IMG/VR virus record: IMGVR_UViG_3300025082_000062
Location: 1-26,040 of that record
DNA length: 26,040 nt
Source of the DNA: a virus
Reading direction: 5' to 3' (one strand)
Both the position numbers and the translations under genes were made by a program. Below, in pieces: positions 8,280-16,795 of the stretch (within the stretch, counting starts at the first letter, position 1; each line of letters opens with the position of its first letter). The notes under the pieces are model-generated. The model was not told the DNA's origin. It worked only from the letters and a program-made list of their open reading frames with translations, and made no database searches.

Positions 8280-11200
8280 ATGGCATACGAGGAAACCGAT
8301 CTAGAAAAAAAGCGCAGATTGCAAGACGCGCCACAGCCCTTAACCCCAGAGGATGCTGCGTGGCTCCAAGCTTATGATGAAGCGGTTCAGTTACAGCGCC
8401 AAGCTGATCGTGAAGCGGCACTCAGCGCCGAGACTGCCGGAGCCTTGTCTGCAGGAATTCGTAAACTCTCTCCCCAGTGGCTCGATGACGCTGCTCCCAC
8501 ACTCTTCGAGTTATATAAAGATAGTCTTAAATTAGAGTATGCATACAACTACTTTGTGGAGAACTATGTGGAGAATGGGTATCAAGAGAGAATTGAAGAG
8601 GCAACGAGCGAGCTTATGGCGTCCACCGGCGGCACCGCCGCGGGATCCATCGCCAGTGTTGAGTCCGCAATAGCAGCACTGGGACCGGTGGAGCTAAACA
8701 CCGGCGGCGGTCACGTGAAGGGAACGAACTGGCTAAATGTAAAAACCAAGTGGCGCCAGTTCGGTTTGATCACGGGCTATAATATGCAGTTTCAAGCCAA
8801 GTCCGTTCTGGATATTCGAAAAGAGATGGAAGAACAAGGAAGTTGGTCAGATTTTGTGAACGATGCCGATGACGTCGCTCGAACTCAGCAGCTTCTCAGT
8901 GTTCAAAGTCCTCGCTACAGGACCATGGTCGGAGGCTCCAGTGAGCCCGGACTATCCCTCGCGGCACTGGAAGCCGAAGATAATCCAGGCACCAGTGTTT
9001 TTGTAGGAGGGGAAACAAATTGGTTTTATTCGAAGGTCCACAAGCGCAATGCCGCCCCCCCTGGCGCCGAAAGCACCACCACGCCAAGCAATGTACACCA
9101 GCGCCGGTATAATCCCGGAGACTCCAGCTGGCCTGCCGATCTTCTAGAAGGTCCCGGCGGCGGCTACTCCGGTGCCGCCCGCGCGCTTGGAATCCCACCG
9201 CGAGGCAAAGGCGATACCAATCGTTTTTCATTGGACCCTCTTTTTTATGGAACGACGATTCAGATTGATAACTACTTTGATCAGAACAGCACCGCTGCAG
9301 CGCCCATGTACGGACATTTATTATCTCCTGAAATTATGGACTTATTAACCTTGGTGGGCGTAGATAATAAAAAACTGGATCGTCAGACCTTCCTCGATGC
9401 CCGCGCAAGCTTGATGACGTCAGGGATCGATATCTGGAACGCCGCCGCCCAGAAGCTCGACCGCGGCGGCTACAACTCATGGATCTGGAGCGCCGCTAGC
9501 GCGCAGCCCAATGCCGCGGCGGAAACCACCAGCGCGTGGAGTCGCGCCTTTAACGCGTATGGTAACAGGGCACACGCCTCTTATAACGGACCGAATGGAC
9601 CATCCCCCCAGAAGTCCAAAAGCAGCAAAGTAGTTGACACACCTCGCGGTCAGCACATATTTCCCGATCGCCTGGCGCTATTGCATACTCTCCCCCTTGA
9701 AGGCATACCATTCCACGTGTGGGGCCCGGGCGTCGCGCCCACCGATTACTTCCCTGGCGAGATCGAAGATGGCAAGCGACTGTTAGATGAAGCCTCGTTC
9801 GCCGCATATAGAACCCATATTGATGACGTTGTACCAGCGCAAGTAAAAACAGCATGGCGGACCCTATTTGAAGGATTTGAGAACAAAAGCAATAACCTTT
9901 CTGTGCTTGACACCTCTATTCGAAATTATATAGGAACAGAATTCAAGGATTTATTTGGCGATCCTATCGACTCAGACAAAGGACAGAAGGTCCTGCACGA
10001 CCACGTAGAGAGAATACTGGATTTCTTCGGCGCCGGCGCAATCAGTGAAGACACGTCCGCACAAGCGAGAGAAAAGGGGATTACCGGCGGCAAGGGCGCA
10101 GCCCCCACCCTGAAGGAAGTAGATCCGACTGCTCTGGATGTTGTAGCTAATTATCGTCAACTTAAGCCGTTTGACTTGCAATGCTTTTTGATGGAAAACG
10201 TCGATGCAGTTACGGAGTTGCACAAAAAGAATGTTGCAGCACAGCCTTATAAAAATGTGGTCGCGCTGACCAATCCCCGCGCTAGTTTGGGCGGTCCCGG
10301 AACAACCATATCCCGCATTAACCACATAGGCGACGATGCAGCGAAGGCACTCTTAGATTTACCCACAGCAGTGTACGGAGCCCTTACTCCATACATCAAG
10401 CTGTATCGTGTTGACTATGACCCAGAGACAGGAATGATACCCATTGGTCAGCAAGAGATTCCTATTCCTAATTACACCCGAGAAGAAGATATTATAGGAT
10501 CCGCGGGACGTTACAAGGGATGGGGATTACAATCCTTTACGTGGAAGTTGGACGGTGTCCAACCAGCCGAAGTCGACAATAATATCAGCGCTAATTTATC
10601 TTTTTACTTTCAAACTATTAATGAATTGTTTGAGGGATCTGATCGAAACCAGGGCGGCTTTGGCGGCGGCGGCAAAAAGGCGGTCCCTCTCGATTTGTTA
10701 ATTTCCGCTGCGACTCTTAAGAGCGCGCTGCCCCAGAAGGACGAAAAGAAGGATCAGAAACCCGAAGAGAAGCCCAAAACTTGTAAAGCAGCCCAGAATG
10801 CTGTCCTCGCTGCCGGGGCTCAGTATGATGGGGCTCAATTCCGTATTAAAGTTGTGGCAGGATGGGCAACACCGCCCCGACACGTTCTTCGTGAAGTGTG
10901 GCCAGAGCCCCACCCGCGTTGGGACACAGAAAAAAAGAAATTAGATGCTGTGACAGCCGCCCTTAAGGCTAGTCGCATTGCTCTGTATCTTCAGCAAACG
11001 CGACACAACCTTACTTTCAATGAAAATGGGTCTGTCAAACTATCGATTGATTATCAGGCAGCAATTAGTGGAATTCTGACGAATAACAAAATGGATATTT
11101 TGGGACCAACCGACAAGCAGACAAAGGCTCTTTTGGAGACTTTAGAGAAGGATGTGGAGAAATCGCGAAAGAAAATAAATGATGTAAAGCAGGAAGCGGT

Positions 11201-13013
11201 TACTACACACCCCGACGCCGAGACCCGGAGTAAACATATTCAGTCGGAAACTAAGGGCGAGCGTGAAGCCATGAAAAAATTGTTAGAAGAAAAAAAGGAA
11301 CTACTCAATGCCGATCGTCTCAAAAAATATCGTAAGTTTCTGGAGGGATTATATGGACGCCAAGACCTAAATCTTCAAAACCGAGACGCCACCCAGACCC
11401 AAATTTATACTATGCGGGTTGAGACGGACGAATTAGTCAAAACACCGCTCGGGCAAATCACTGACCCTGAAGAGCGCGCAAAACGCGCAAGAGAAAAAAT
11501 GAGCAAAAGCACCGGCTTTAGTGTTAGCGAAATAGGCGGACGCTCATCGTTTAATACAAACTTGTTAGACTCCCTCGCGCAGACCGGGGGGAATACTGCC
11601 GATGACGAGCCCCGGACAGTTTCGCAGAACATCACTAACCAATGGAATAAGAGCATGCGCGAGGGCAAAGAAACCGACGTAATGGACATTCCTTATTTTT
11701 ATTTGGGTGATTTGGTTGATATGATTCTTGAGACAAATGTAATTTTGGGTACTAATAATGAGCCTAGTGCTATTCTTAAATCCAATTTTAGGATGTTTTT
11801 GGCTGATATAGACATTACCAATCCTTTGTTGCTCTATCAGTTTGAAAATTCAGATGAAATTGTATGCGCCAACACAATCAATGACAACGAGGTACTAGAA
11901 CAGCTACGCAAGAAGGGACTTCTCTTTAATGGAAGCGTCAAAAAGCGTATTAATATCGGGGATATTCCAATCTCTATTGATCAATTTAATATATGGTTTA
12001 AGAACCATGTCATTAAGAATCAAAGAAATAGCTATTATCTATTACACTTCCTGAAGGACATCTGTGCCAGCCTTATTGGGGAAGCTCTCAAAAAGGGATG
12101 CATCCAGGAGAACGTGGTAGATGATATTCGGTTCGATACAGCTATAGTTCACTTCAACAACAAAGACAAAGACTCAGGACTGCCGCATGTTGGCGCCAAA
12201 GGTACCGGTAATGTTGTTAGTGTTGACAGGCTAACCGAATTGGTAAGATCCTCAACACCTGAAAATGATATCCCAAAACTCGCCACAGCCGTCAAGAAGC
12301 GCAAAGCGGGAGATGAGAAATTCTTCAACAAATATAACATCACCTCTGGATTGATTCTGTATTCTACTGACGCGTCGCCCCGCGACCGTAAAGGCGATCA
12401 GAAACATGATTTGGAAAGTGGGATTTATCATCACTACATTGGCTCGCCGGTTGGCTTAGTTAAGAAAGCCAGCTTCTCGCGTCAGGAGCAGACTTATCTC
12501 CGCGAGGCTAAGATACAGAAGTTTGGTAACCTGGGCGCCCAGCAGCTGCGCGAGTTATATTCTGTGCGTCTGGATTTAGTAGGCAATAGCCTATTCAAGA
12601 ATGGCCAATATACCTTTATTAGACCCACGATGGCTGGCACCGACGTGAGCCTTGTCCGTCTTTTGGGATTAGCAGGCTACTTTCTTATCACTGGCGTCAG
12701 CCATACTATTTCCCCCTCTGGCTACAACGTAAGTCTTACAGCCCTACAAGAAGGACTCGACTTCGAAAGCGGCACCGCACCGGTGGTTGGTGTTGCTCTA
12801 GACGTACCCCCCGACATTGAACGTGCGCCCACGGATCGAGCGCAACAGCATGCCGACGCGCAGTACGCCGCCGCGCTGGGCGAAGAGATCGACGAACTTT
12901 TGGATGACCCCGAGATCAACGCGCTGATCGATAGCATCGGCGAGCCGACCGGTACCACCACGAGTGCACAAGCCACCGATGTGTACCTCGGCGGCATCCC
13001 TCCGAGAGACTAA
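8280..13013 (+). CDS. Giant baseplate protein (hub/wedge-like), 1577 residues
   Basis: The largest gene of the window. Residues about 720-785 (I-P-I-P-N-Y-T-R-E-E-D, then a W-K-L-D-G-V-Q-P and A-N-L-S-F-Y-F-Q-T pattern) and about 1138-1300 (Y-L-G-D-L-V-D-M-I-L, D-I-P-I-S-I-D-Q-F-N-I-W-F, then N-S-Y-Y-L-L-H-F-L-K-D) look like baseplate structural domains. Residues about 1430-1493 (V-G-N-S-L-F-K-N-G-Q-Y, then a G-Y-F-L-I-T-G-V-S-H-T-I and G-Y-N-V-S-L-T-A-L-Q pattern) resemble hub-type ends. A Lys/Glu-rich coiled coil lies near 940-1030. Ala/Gly/Pro-rich low-complexity stretches near 250-310 and 385-450, and a 75-residue acidic tail, are probably disordered. It has no recognisable peptidoglycan hydrolase motif. 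It may combine parts that are separate proteins in T4; the precise role is unknown. Confidence 0.65.
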   Translation: MAYEETDLEKKRRLQDAPQPLTPEDAAWLQAYDEAVQLQRQADREAALSAETAGALSAGIRKLSPQWLDDAAPTLFELYKDSLKLEYAYNYFVENYVENGYQERIEEATSELMASTGGTAAGSIASVESAIAALGPVELNTGGGHVKGTNWLNVKTKWRQFGLITGYNMQFQAKSVLDIRKEMEEQGSWSDFVNDADDVARTQQLLSVQSPRYRTMVGGSSEPGLSLAALEAEDNPGTSVFVGGETNWFYSKVHKRNAAPPGAESTTTPSNVHQRRYNPGDSSWPADLLEGPGGGYSGAARALGIPPRGKGDTNRFSLDPLFYGTTIQIDNYFDQNSTAAAPMYGHLLSPEIMDLLTLVGVDNKKLDRQTFLDARASLMTSGIDIWNAAAQKLDRGGYNSWIWSAASAQPNAAAETTSAWSRAFNAYGNRAHASYNGPNGPSPQKSKSSKVVDTPRGQHIFPDRLALLHTLPLEGIPFHVWGPGVAPTDYFPGEIEDGKRLLDEASFAAYRTHIDDVVPAQVKTAWRTLFEGFENKSNNLSVLDTSIRNYIGTEFKDLFGDPIDSDKGQKVLHDHVERILDFFGAGAISEDTSAQAREKGITGGKGAAPTLKEVDPTALDVVANYRQLKPFDLQCFLMENVDAVTELHKKNVAAQPYKNVVALTNPRASLGGPGTTISRINHIGDDAAKALLDLPTAVYGALTPYIKLYRVDYDPETGMIPIGQQEIPIPNYTREEDIIGSAGRYKGWGLQSFTWKLDGVQPAEVDNNISANLSFYFQTINELFEGSDRNQGGFGGGGKKAVPLDLLISAATLKSALPQKDEKKDQKPEEKPKTCKAAQNAVLAAGAQYDGAQFRIKVVAGWATPPRHVLREVWPEPHPRWDTEKKKLDAVTAALKASRIALYLQQTRHNLTFNENGSVKLSIDYQAAISGILTNNKMDILGPTDKQTKALLETLEKDVEKSRKKINDVKQEAVTTHPDAETRSKHIQSETKGEREAMKKLLEEKKELLNADRLKKYRKFLEGLYGRQDLNLQNRDATQTQIYTMRVETDELVKTPLGQITDPEERAKRAREKMSKSTGFSVSEIGGRSSFNTNLLDSLAQTGGNTADDEPRTVSQNITNQWNKSMREGKETDVMDIPYFYLGDLVDMILETNVILGTNNEPSAILKSNFRMFLADIDITNPLLLYQFENSDEIVCANTINDNEVLEQLRKKGLLFNGSVKKRINIGDIPISIDQFNIWFKNHVIKNQRNSYYLLHFLKDICASLIGEALKKGCIQENVVDDIRFDTAIVHFNNKDKDSGLPHVGAKGTGNVVSVDRLTELVRSSTPENDIPKLATAVKKRKAGDEKFFNKYNITSGLILYSTDASPRDRKGDQKHDLESGIYHHYIGSPVGLVKKASFSRQEQTYLREAKIQKFGNLGAQQLRELYSVRLDLVGNSLFKNGQYTFIRPTMAGTDVSLVRLLGLAGYFLITGVSHTISPSGYNVSLTALQEGLDFESGTAPVVGVALDVPPDIERAPTDRAQQHADAQYAAALGEEIDELLDDPEINALIDSIGEPTGTTTSAQATDVYLGGIPPRD

Positions 13014-13072
13014 CGTGCCGGCATCAACCAGAACCAATAGAAAAGCTTAGTAAACGAGGAACTATATAAGAT

Positions 13073-14365
13073 ATGGCAAACACATTTAATTATCCCATTG
13101 GCGATCTCGTTAGCCCTAAGGGGAAAAATGACTTAGGTGCACTTGGTGGGTTTTACCAACGCAGCCTTTATAAAGAAGGAGTGTATCCGCAAGCGCGCCC
13201 GATCGGCTTAGACGTTTGGCATGATAAATTTTTGTATGGTCGCATTGATCAAAATCAAAATACTGTTGTGCCGCGTCTAATAAATATGAAGGCTATCCCT
13301 TCCAGCGGTCCGGCTAATGTGATGGCTCTAAACGTGGCTGTGACCGCGTTTGAAAAATTCGTGCGGCATATGCAGAAGGCTACATGGGTGCGAGCAGTTG
13401 TACCTCAGGGTAATCCGGCGATGATGAATCTGGAAGCAGTCAGGGCATACGAATCACCCAATGCAAGCTATAGTCAGTTCACACAAAACTTATTTAATGC
13501 CTTTCTTAGAAATTTAAGCGGCACCCAGAAGTTTGCCATTCGAGACTTCCCCTCCTTCCTAAAGTTTTATCGCCCCTACCTCTTAAATGTAGCACAAGCA
13601 ACTCCCATCACCAAAACAAATTATATACTTTCTTCTCAGGCTAGCCTAATGGGGAGTGGACTCAGCATTTCAATAAGCAATTTAGATGCGTCAAACGATG
13701 CTGTCAAATATAAGAAGTTTCTCTCTGACCCCAACTTTGAGTTTTTCCGACGCTGTGCAAAGAAGTATGGTTTTGTGGTTAACAAAAATGCTCCATGGAT
13801 TTTAACTGCAGATTTATTTACGGAGGCTTTTTTAGCAACTGGCACTAGCGGATATGCTGTACCTGGAACCGGTACCACAGTTAATAAAAATAACTTTTTT
13901 GATATTTTTTATACCAAAACATACACCACGGATTTTGCTGATCTAGTTCGAATTCTACTTAACTCGTACCATCAGCTGGTAGCCAAGGCGCCTTATTATG
14001 ATGACGAAGTGGGCACCGTAGATTCTAAATGCTCCATTGCAGCAAAACCTCGCGTCCCTCTTGAGATGAAGGAGTCGGAATATATGGAGGGACACCCTAG
14101 TGCCTCGTTATTGCCAATTAAGCTCCTCATCGATTTATATATTGATCTACGACAAGTAGAGGTTCAAAGCCCCTTGTCTCCCCATCATCTTAGGTCCCTC
14201 AAACAAGAATCATATGACCTATTTTCCCTTATTGCCGGCGCCCCCACCAGCCTAAGCCTGGGTACGGTCGCCCACTATGTAAACTTAGTATACCGCCAGT
14301 ACATTTATGGCCCCGGTGCCGTGGTTATGCAAACGCGAGAACGTTTAGACAGAAAAAGTACTTGA
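13073..14365 (+). CDS. Probable virion structural protein, unknown function
   Basis: A 430-residue soluble protein beginning M-A-N-T-F-N-Y-P-I-G-D-L-V-S and ending just before the early gene block. I recognise no family. It has an N-terminal segment with R-P-I-G-L-D-V-W-H-D-K-F, a helical middle rich in Phe/Tyr, a Gly/Thr-rich loop near residues 263-275 (V-P-G-T-G-T-T-V) and a helical C-terminus. GAGGA at 13056-13060 is a ribosome site at slightly long spacing. Its place at the end of the tail operon, after the giant baseplate gene, suggests a baseplate or tail component. The stop codon TGA (14363-14365) is part of the -35 box of the next promoter. Confidence 0.6.
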   Translation: MANTFNYPIGDLVSPKGKNDLGALGGFYQRSLYKEGVYPQARPIGLDVWHDKFLYGRIDQNQNTVVPRLINMKAIPSSGPANVMALNVAVTAFEKFVRHMQKATWVRAVVPQGNPAMMNLEAVRAYESPNASYSQFTQNLFNAFLRNLSGTQKFAIRDFPSFLKFYRPYLLNVAQATPITKTNYILSSQASLMGSGLSISISNLDASNDAVKYKKFLSDPNFEFFRRCAKKYGFVVNKNAPWILTADLFTEAFLATGTSGYAVPGTGTTVNKNNFFDIFYTKTYTTDFADLVRILLNSYHQLVAKAPYYDDEVGTVDSKCSIAAKPRVPLEMKESEYMEGHPSASLLPIKLLIDLYIDLRQVEVQSPLSPHHLRSLKQESYDLFSLIAGAPTSLSLGTVAHYVNLVYRQYIYGPGAVVMQTRERLDRKST

Positions 14366-14390
14366 CACGCGCTGAGCCTCCTGCTATTAT
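14362..14390 (+). promoter_or_regulatory. Strong sigma70-type promoter P1 (DNA polymerase)
   Basis: TTGACA (14362-14367), 17-base spacer, TATTAT (14385-14390): a perfect -35 and a one-mismatch -10. The -35 overlaps the stop codon of the last structural gene. The predicted transcription start falls at or just before the GTG start of the polymerase gene (14397), so the mRNA would be nearly leaderless. Confidence 0.8.
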
Positions 14391-14396
14391 AACACA

Positions 14397-15599
14397 GTGA
14401 AGGAAGACTCTCTGCTATTTCAGGTGCTTGATCAAAAAAGAGATTGTATTGGATATTTTGCCAACAATTCTATCAACCCCACCAAACAGATGCCCCGTTC
14501 TGGAGCCACCTGGGAGTACTCTACTCACCTTCCAGGCGATCATTATGAACTAGCACGCATTTACAGCGACGGAGCCACCCTGACAGAGGTTTGCCCCGAG
14601 GATTTGCGTGATAGCTGGGAGGAAATCAAGAAACAGCTTAGAGCGTGTCTCAAGGCTTTTAAAACATCACAACTTTCTTTGGATGAAAACTGCTTTTATG
14701 ATGTGGTTCCAGAATTCTTCCTGTATCAATATCTTGAGGCCAAAAATAAGATCACTAAGCACGTTTTGGAGACCCACCCGAAACCAGAGAACTATGACTG
14801 CATGTACAACCTTGTGGAAATGCTCTCTAGCATCCGTTCGCAGACTGTGAGTGTCGACATCAACCCAATCAAGCATCTTTTGAGCAGTGTCCGCGGCATG
14901 AACTTTCACCGCACCCTGCAAACCGTCAATCACGTGTGCGACTATAACCCATGGGGCACGATCACAGGGCGCCTATCAACAAACCCAAACAGTTTACCCA
15001 TTCTCACGATGAACAAAGAGTTCCGCGCGTGCATTAAACCAAAGAACGACTGGCTCGTGGAGCTTGACTTTAATGCAGCAGAGTTGAGGGTGCTTCTGGC
15101 TCTCGCCGGCGTTGAACAGCCCAAGAACGACATCCATAATTGGAATGTCAAGAACGTTTTCGATGGTGAACTCAGCCGCGAAGAAGCCAAAGTGAAAACC
15201 TTCGCGTGGTTGTATTCTAATAAGGAAAACAAGGACTTAGAGAGCCTCTACAACAAGAAAATAGTCCGGGATAAGTACTGGGATGGCTTAAAAATCGAGA
15301 CAGATTATGGTAGAATAATAGAGAATGTAGACGAGCATCATGCGCTCAATTACATCGTTCAAAGCACCACAATCGATATGGTGCACGAACAGGCTTATAA
15401 AGTCTACGAGCTTTTGAAGGGGAGAAAGAGCCACATCGCATTTCTTATTCACGACGCTGTGTATATCGACCTCGCCGAAGAGGATCGCTACGAAATATTA
15501 AATTTGCTTGACACGTTCAAGAAAACGCGTTATGATATGTTCAAGGTTAACGTCTCCGCTGGAAAGAACCTCGGAGAAATGAAGGAACTTAAGTTATGA
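14397..15599 (+). CDS. Compact family A DNA polymerase (polymerase domain only)
   Basis: Replicative DNA polymerase of the Pol I/T7 type, 400 residues. Motif A is D224-F-N-A-A-E229-L-R. Motif B has R261, K265, F269 and Y273 with the same spacing as E. coli R754, K758, F762 and Y766. Motif C is H352-D353-A354, where the usual Glu after the Asp is Ala. A T-G-R-L-S-T-N-P-N-S-L motif precedes motif A. The distance from motif A to C is 129 residues against 177 in E. coli Pol I, so fingers and insertions are reduced. No 3'-5' exonuclease motifs are visible in the first 190 residues, and no separate exonuclease gene of that type is in the window. The start is GTG 14397, seven bases after the -10 box. 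A separately encoded proofreading subunit, as reported for Rhodothermus phage RM378, is possible elsewhere. Confidence 0.88.
   Translation: MKEDSLLFQVLDQKRDCIGYFANNSINPTKQMPRSGATWEYSTHLPGDHYELARIYSDGATLTEVCPEDLRDSWEEIKKQLRACLKAFKTSQLSLDENCFYDVVPEFFLYQYLEAKNKITKHVLETHPKPENYDCMYNLVEMLSSIRSQTVSVDINPIKHLLSSVRGMNFHRTLQTVNHVCDYNPWGTITGRLSTNPNSLPILTMNKEFRACIKPKNDWLVELDFNAAELRVLLALAGVEQPKNDIHNWNVKNVFDGELSREEAKVKTFAWLYSNKENKDLESLYNKKIVRDKYWDGLKIETDYGRIIENVDEHHALNYIVQSTTIDMVHEQAYKVYELLKGRKSHIAFLIHDAVYIDLAEEDRYEILNLLDTFKKTRYDMFKVNVSAGKNLGEMKELKL
15508..15536 (+). promoter_or_regulatory. Sigma70-type promoter P2 (MazG-like gene)
   Basis: TTGACA (15508-15513), 17-base spacer, TATGAT (15531-15536), lying inside the 3' end of the polymerase gene. 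The predicted start is about 50 bases before the ATG of the NTP pyrophosphohydrolase gene at 15596. Confidence 0.65.
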
Positions 15600-15913
15600 A
15601 CAAGATTTACCAGAAGCTAGTCAGGGATCGTATTCCCGAAATTATCGAGGAAGCCGGGAAGGAATTCTCGGTGTGCCAAGTAAAGGGCGATCGCCTCCAG
15701 GACTACGCTATGAAGAAGCTCCAAGAGGAAGTCCAGGAGTTCGTTGAGGACCCGAGCGCCGAAGAGGCGGCAGACATTATGGAGATCTTTCATTTTATTT
15801 GCCATCGCATGGGTATCAAAGAGAGCGAAATTCTGGCACAAGCTACGTCGAAGCGGCTTCTGCGGGGCGGATTTGAAATGGGATACGTCTTGGAGTGGGT
15901 CGCGGACGAATGA
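15596..15913 (+). CDS. MazG-like NTP pyrophosphohydrolase
   Basis: A 105-residue all-alpha pyrophosphohydrolase of the house-cleaning/phosphoribosyl-ATP pyrophosphatase-like type, expected to hydrolyse non-canonical or excess NTPs to NMP and PPi. The start N-K-I-Y-Q-K-L-V-R-D-R-I-P-E-I-I is diagnostic. The metal-binding pattern ExxE (E45, E48) followed by ExxD (E57, D60) is intact. It overlaps the polymerase stop by ATGA and overlaps the next gene by ATGA, so translation is coupled to both. It fits nucleotide-pool control during phage DNA synthesis. Confidence 0.85.
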   Translation: MNKIYQKLVRDRIPEIIEEAGKEFSVCQVKGDRLQDYAMKKLQEEVQEFVEDPSAEEAADIMEIFHFICHRMGIKESEILAQATSKRLLRGGFEMGYVLEWVADE

Positions 15914-16761
15914 GAATAATAGGTTTAGGCAAAGCCGGCTGCAGTTTGGCACAAGCATTTTCAAAGTTCCCTCAGTATGAAACAGTGAAGATCGACGCGG
16001 ATAAGGGCGCTGATATTACTATCAAAAAGCGCGATAGTCACGAAGAGTACGACGCTAAGTTTCCTAACGTGAAGCGAAAGCTAAAATTCTCCAACGAAGA
16101 GATCATGATAATTGTGAGCGGTGCCGGAAAGATCTCGGGCGCCATCTTACGTCTCCTAGAGCAACTTCAGAACAACAAGATCACCATACTGTATATACAA
16201 TCTGACCTGCGCCTACTCAGCGAAATGCAGAAAAAGCAAGATAAAATTGTTAGTAATGTTTTGCAGGAATACGCAAGGTCGGGGGTCATCGACGCGATAT
16301 GGCTAGTGGATAACCGTCTCGTCGAACGAGGCATCGGGGAAGTGCCCATCATGGGCTATTATGAGGTTCTCAATCAGGCCATCGTCAACATGATTCACAT
16401 GATTAACGTGTTCAGGAACTCAGAGCCCGTTATTGGCAATTTTATCACACCCTCTGAACTGAGTCGGATTGCCACCATCGGACTTCTAGAGATAGATGAG
16501 GATGCAGAAAGTTGGTTTTATGACTTGACAAACATCCGAGATGTGGTATACTATTATGGTATCAATGAGGCAGAACTAAAGGACGACGGGACATTGTTTA
16601 AGAAAATTACAAATTATATTTCGTCTAAGCTGGATGAAAAAATGAACGTGTCTTATGGAGTGTATAAAACCACCTATGAACAACGATATTGTTATTGCAT
16701 TCAGTATTCATCTATGGTACAATCATACAAAGAACTACTAGACGATCAGGATATTGGCTGA
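15910..16761 (+). CDS. Divergent FtsZ/tubulin-like protein
   Basis: A 283-residue protein. ATG 15910 (overlapping the previous stop) is preferred over an in-frame GTG at 15895 because it puts the nucleotide-binding strand at the very N-terminus: M-R-I-I-G-L-G-K-A-G. Residues 65-78 (I-M-I-I-V-S-G-A-G-K-I-S-G-A) sit where FtsZ has its G-G-G-T-G-T-G signature loop, but the loop is shortened. Then come a strand (K-I-T-I-L-Y-I-Q-S-D), a long helix with Q-K-K-Q-D, a D-A-I-W-L-V-D-N-R-L segment like FtsZ's 'D-xx-I-xx-x-N-xx-L', a core H7-like helix, and a G-N-F-I-T-P-S-E-L-S-R-I loop in place of the catalytic T7 loop. The order matches the FtsZ/PhuZ fold, and the protein is slightly smaller than PhuZ. 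GTPase activity is uncertain because the key loop residues differ. Confidence 0.55.
   Translation: MRIIGLGKAGCSLAQAFSKFPQYETVKIDADKGADITIKKRDSHEEYDAKFPNVKRKLKFSNEEIMIIVSGAGKISGAILRLLEQLQNNKITILYIQSDLRLLSEMQKKQDKIVSNVLQEYARSGVIDAIWLVDNRLVERGIGEVPIMGYYEVLNQAIVNMIHMINVFRNSEPVIGNFITPSELSRIATIGLLEIDEDAESWFYDLTNIRDVVYYYGINEAELKDDGTLFKKITNYISSKLDEKMNVSYGVYKTTYEQRYCYCIQYSSMVQSYKELLDDQDIG
16525..16552 (+). promoter_or_regulatory. Sigma70-type promoter P3 (ssb)
   Basis: TTGACA (16525-16530), 16-base spacer, TATACT (16547-16552), inside the 3' part of the tubulin-like gene. It would give the ssDNA-binding protein gene (ATG 16796) a leader of about 235 bases. Confidence 0.65.
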
Positions 16762-16765
16762 TCGT
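16742..16765 (+). promoter_or_regulatory. Leader hairpin upstream of the ssDNA-binding protein gene
   Basis: A perfect 8-bp stem, ACGATCAG (16742-16749) with CTGATCGT (16758-16765), closes an 8-base loop and contains the stop codon of the upstream gene. It ends 16 bases before the strong AAGGAG (16782-16787) of the ssb gene. T4 gp32 controls its own translation through a structured leader, so a similar role is possible but unproven. Confidence 0.4.
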
Positions 16766-16795
16766 ACTTTAACCCAACTATAAGGAGATAAAAAA

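Noticed and set aside
9634-9661. Perfect TTGACA box inside the giant baseplate gene
   Set aside because: No acceptable -10 at 16-18 bases; the best is CATATT or ATATTT. No gene start follows.
12233-12260. Perfect TTGACA box inside the giant baseplate gene
   Set aside because: No -10 hexamer at the right distance.
2604-13069. ACTATATAA found upstream of both the tube gene (2604) and the 430-residue gene (13061), considered as a late promoter
   Set aside because: Distances to the start codons differ (29 and 3 bases), and other structural genes lack it. It is not T4's TATAAATA.
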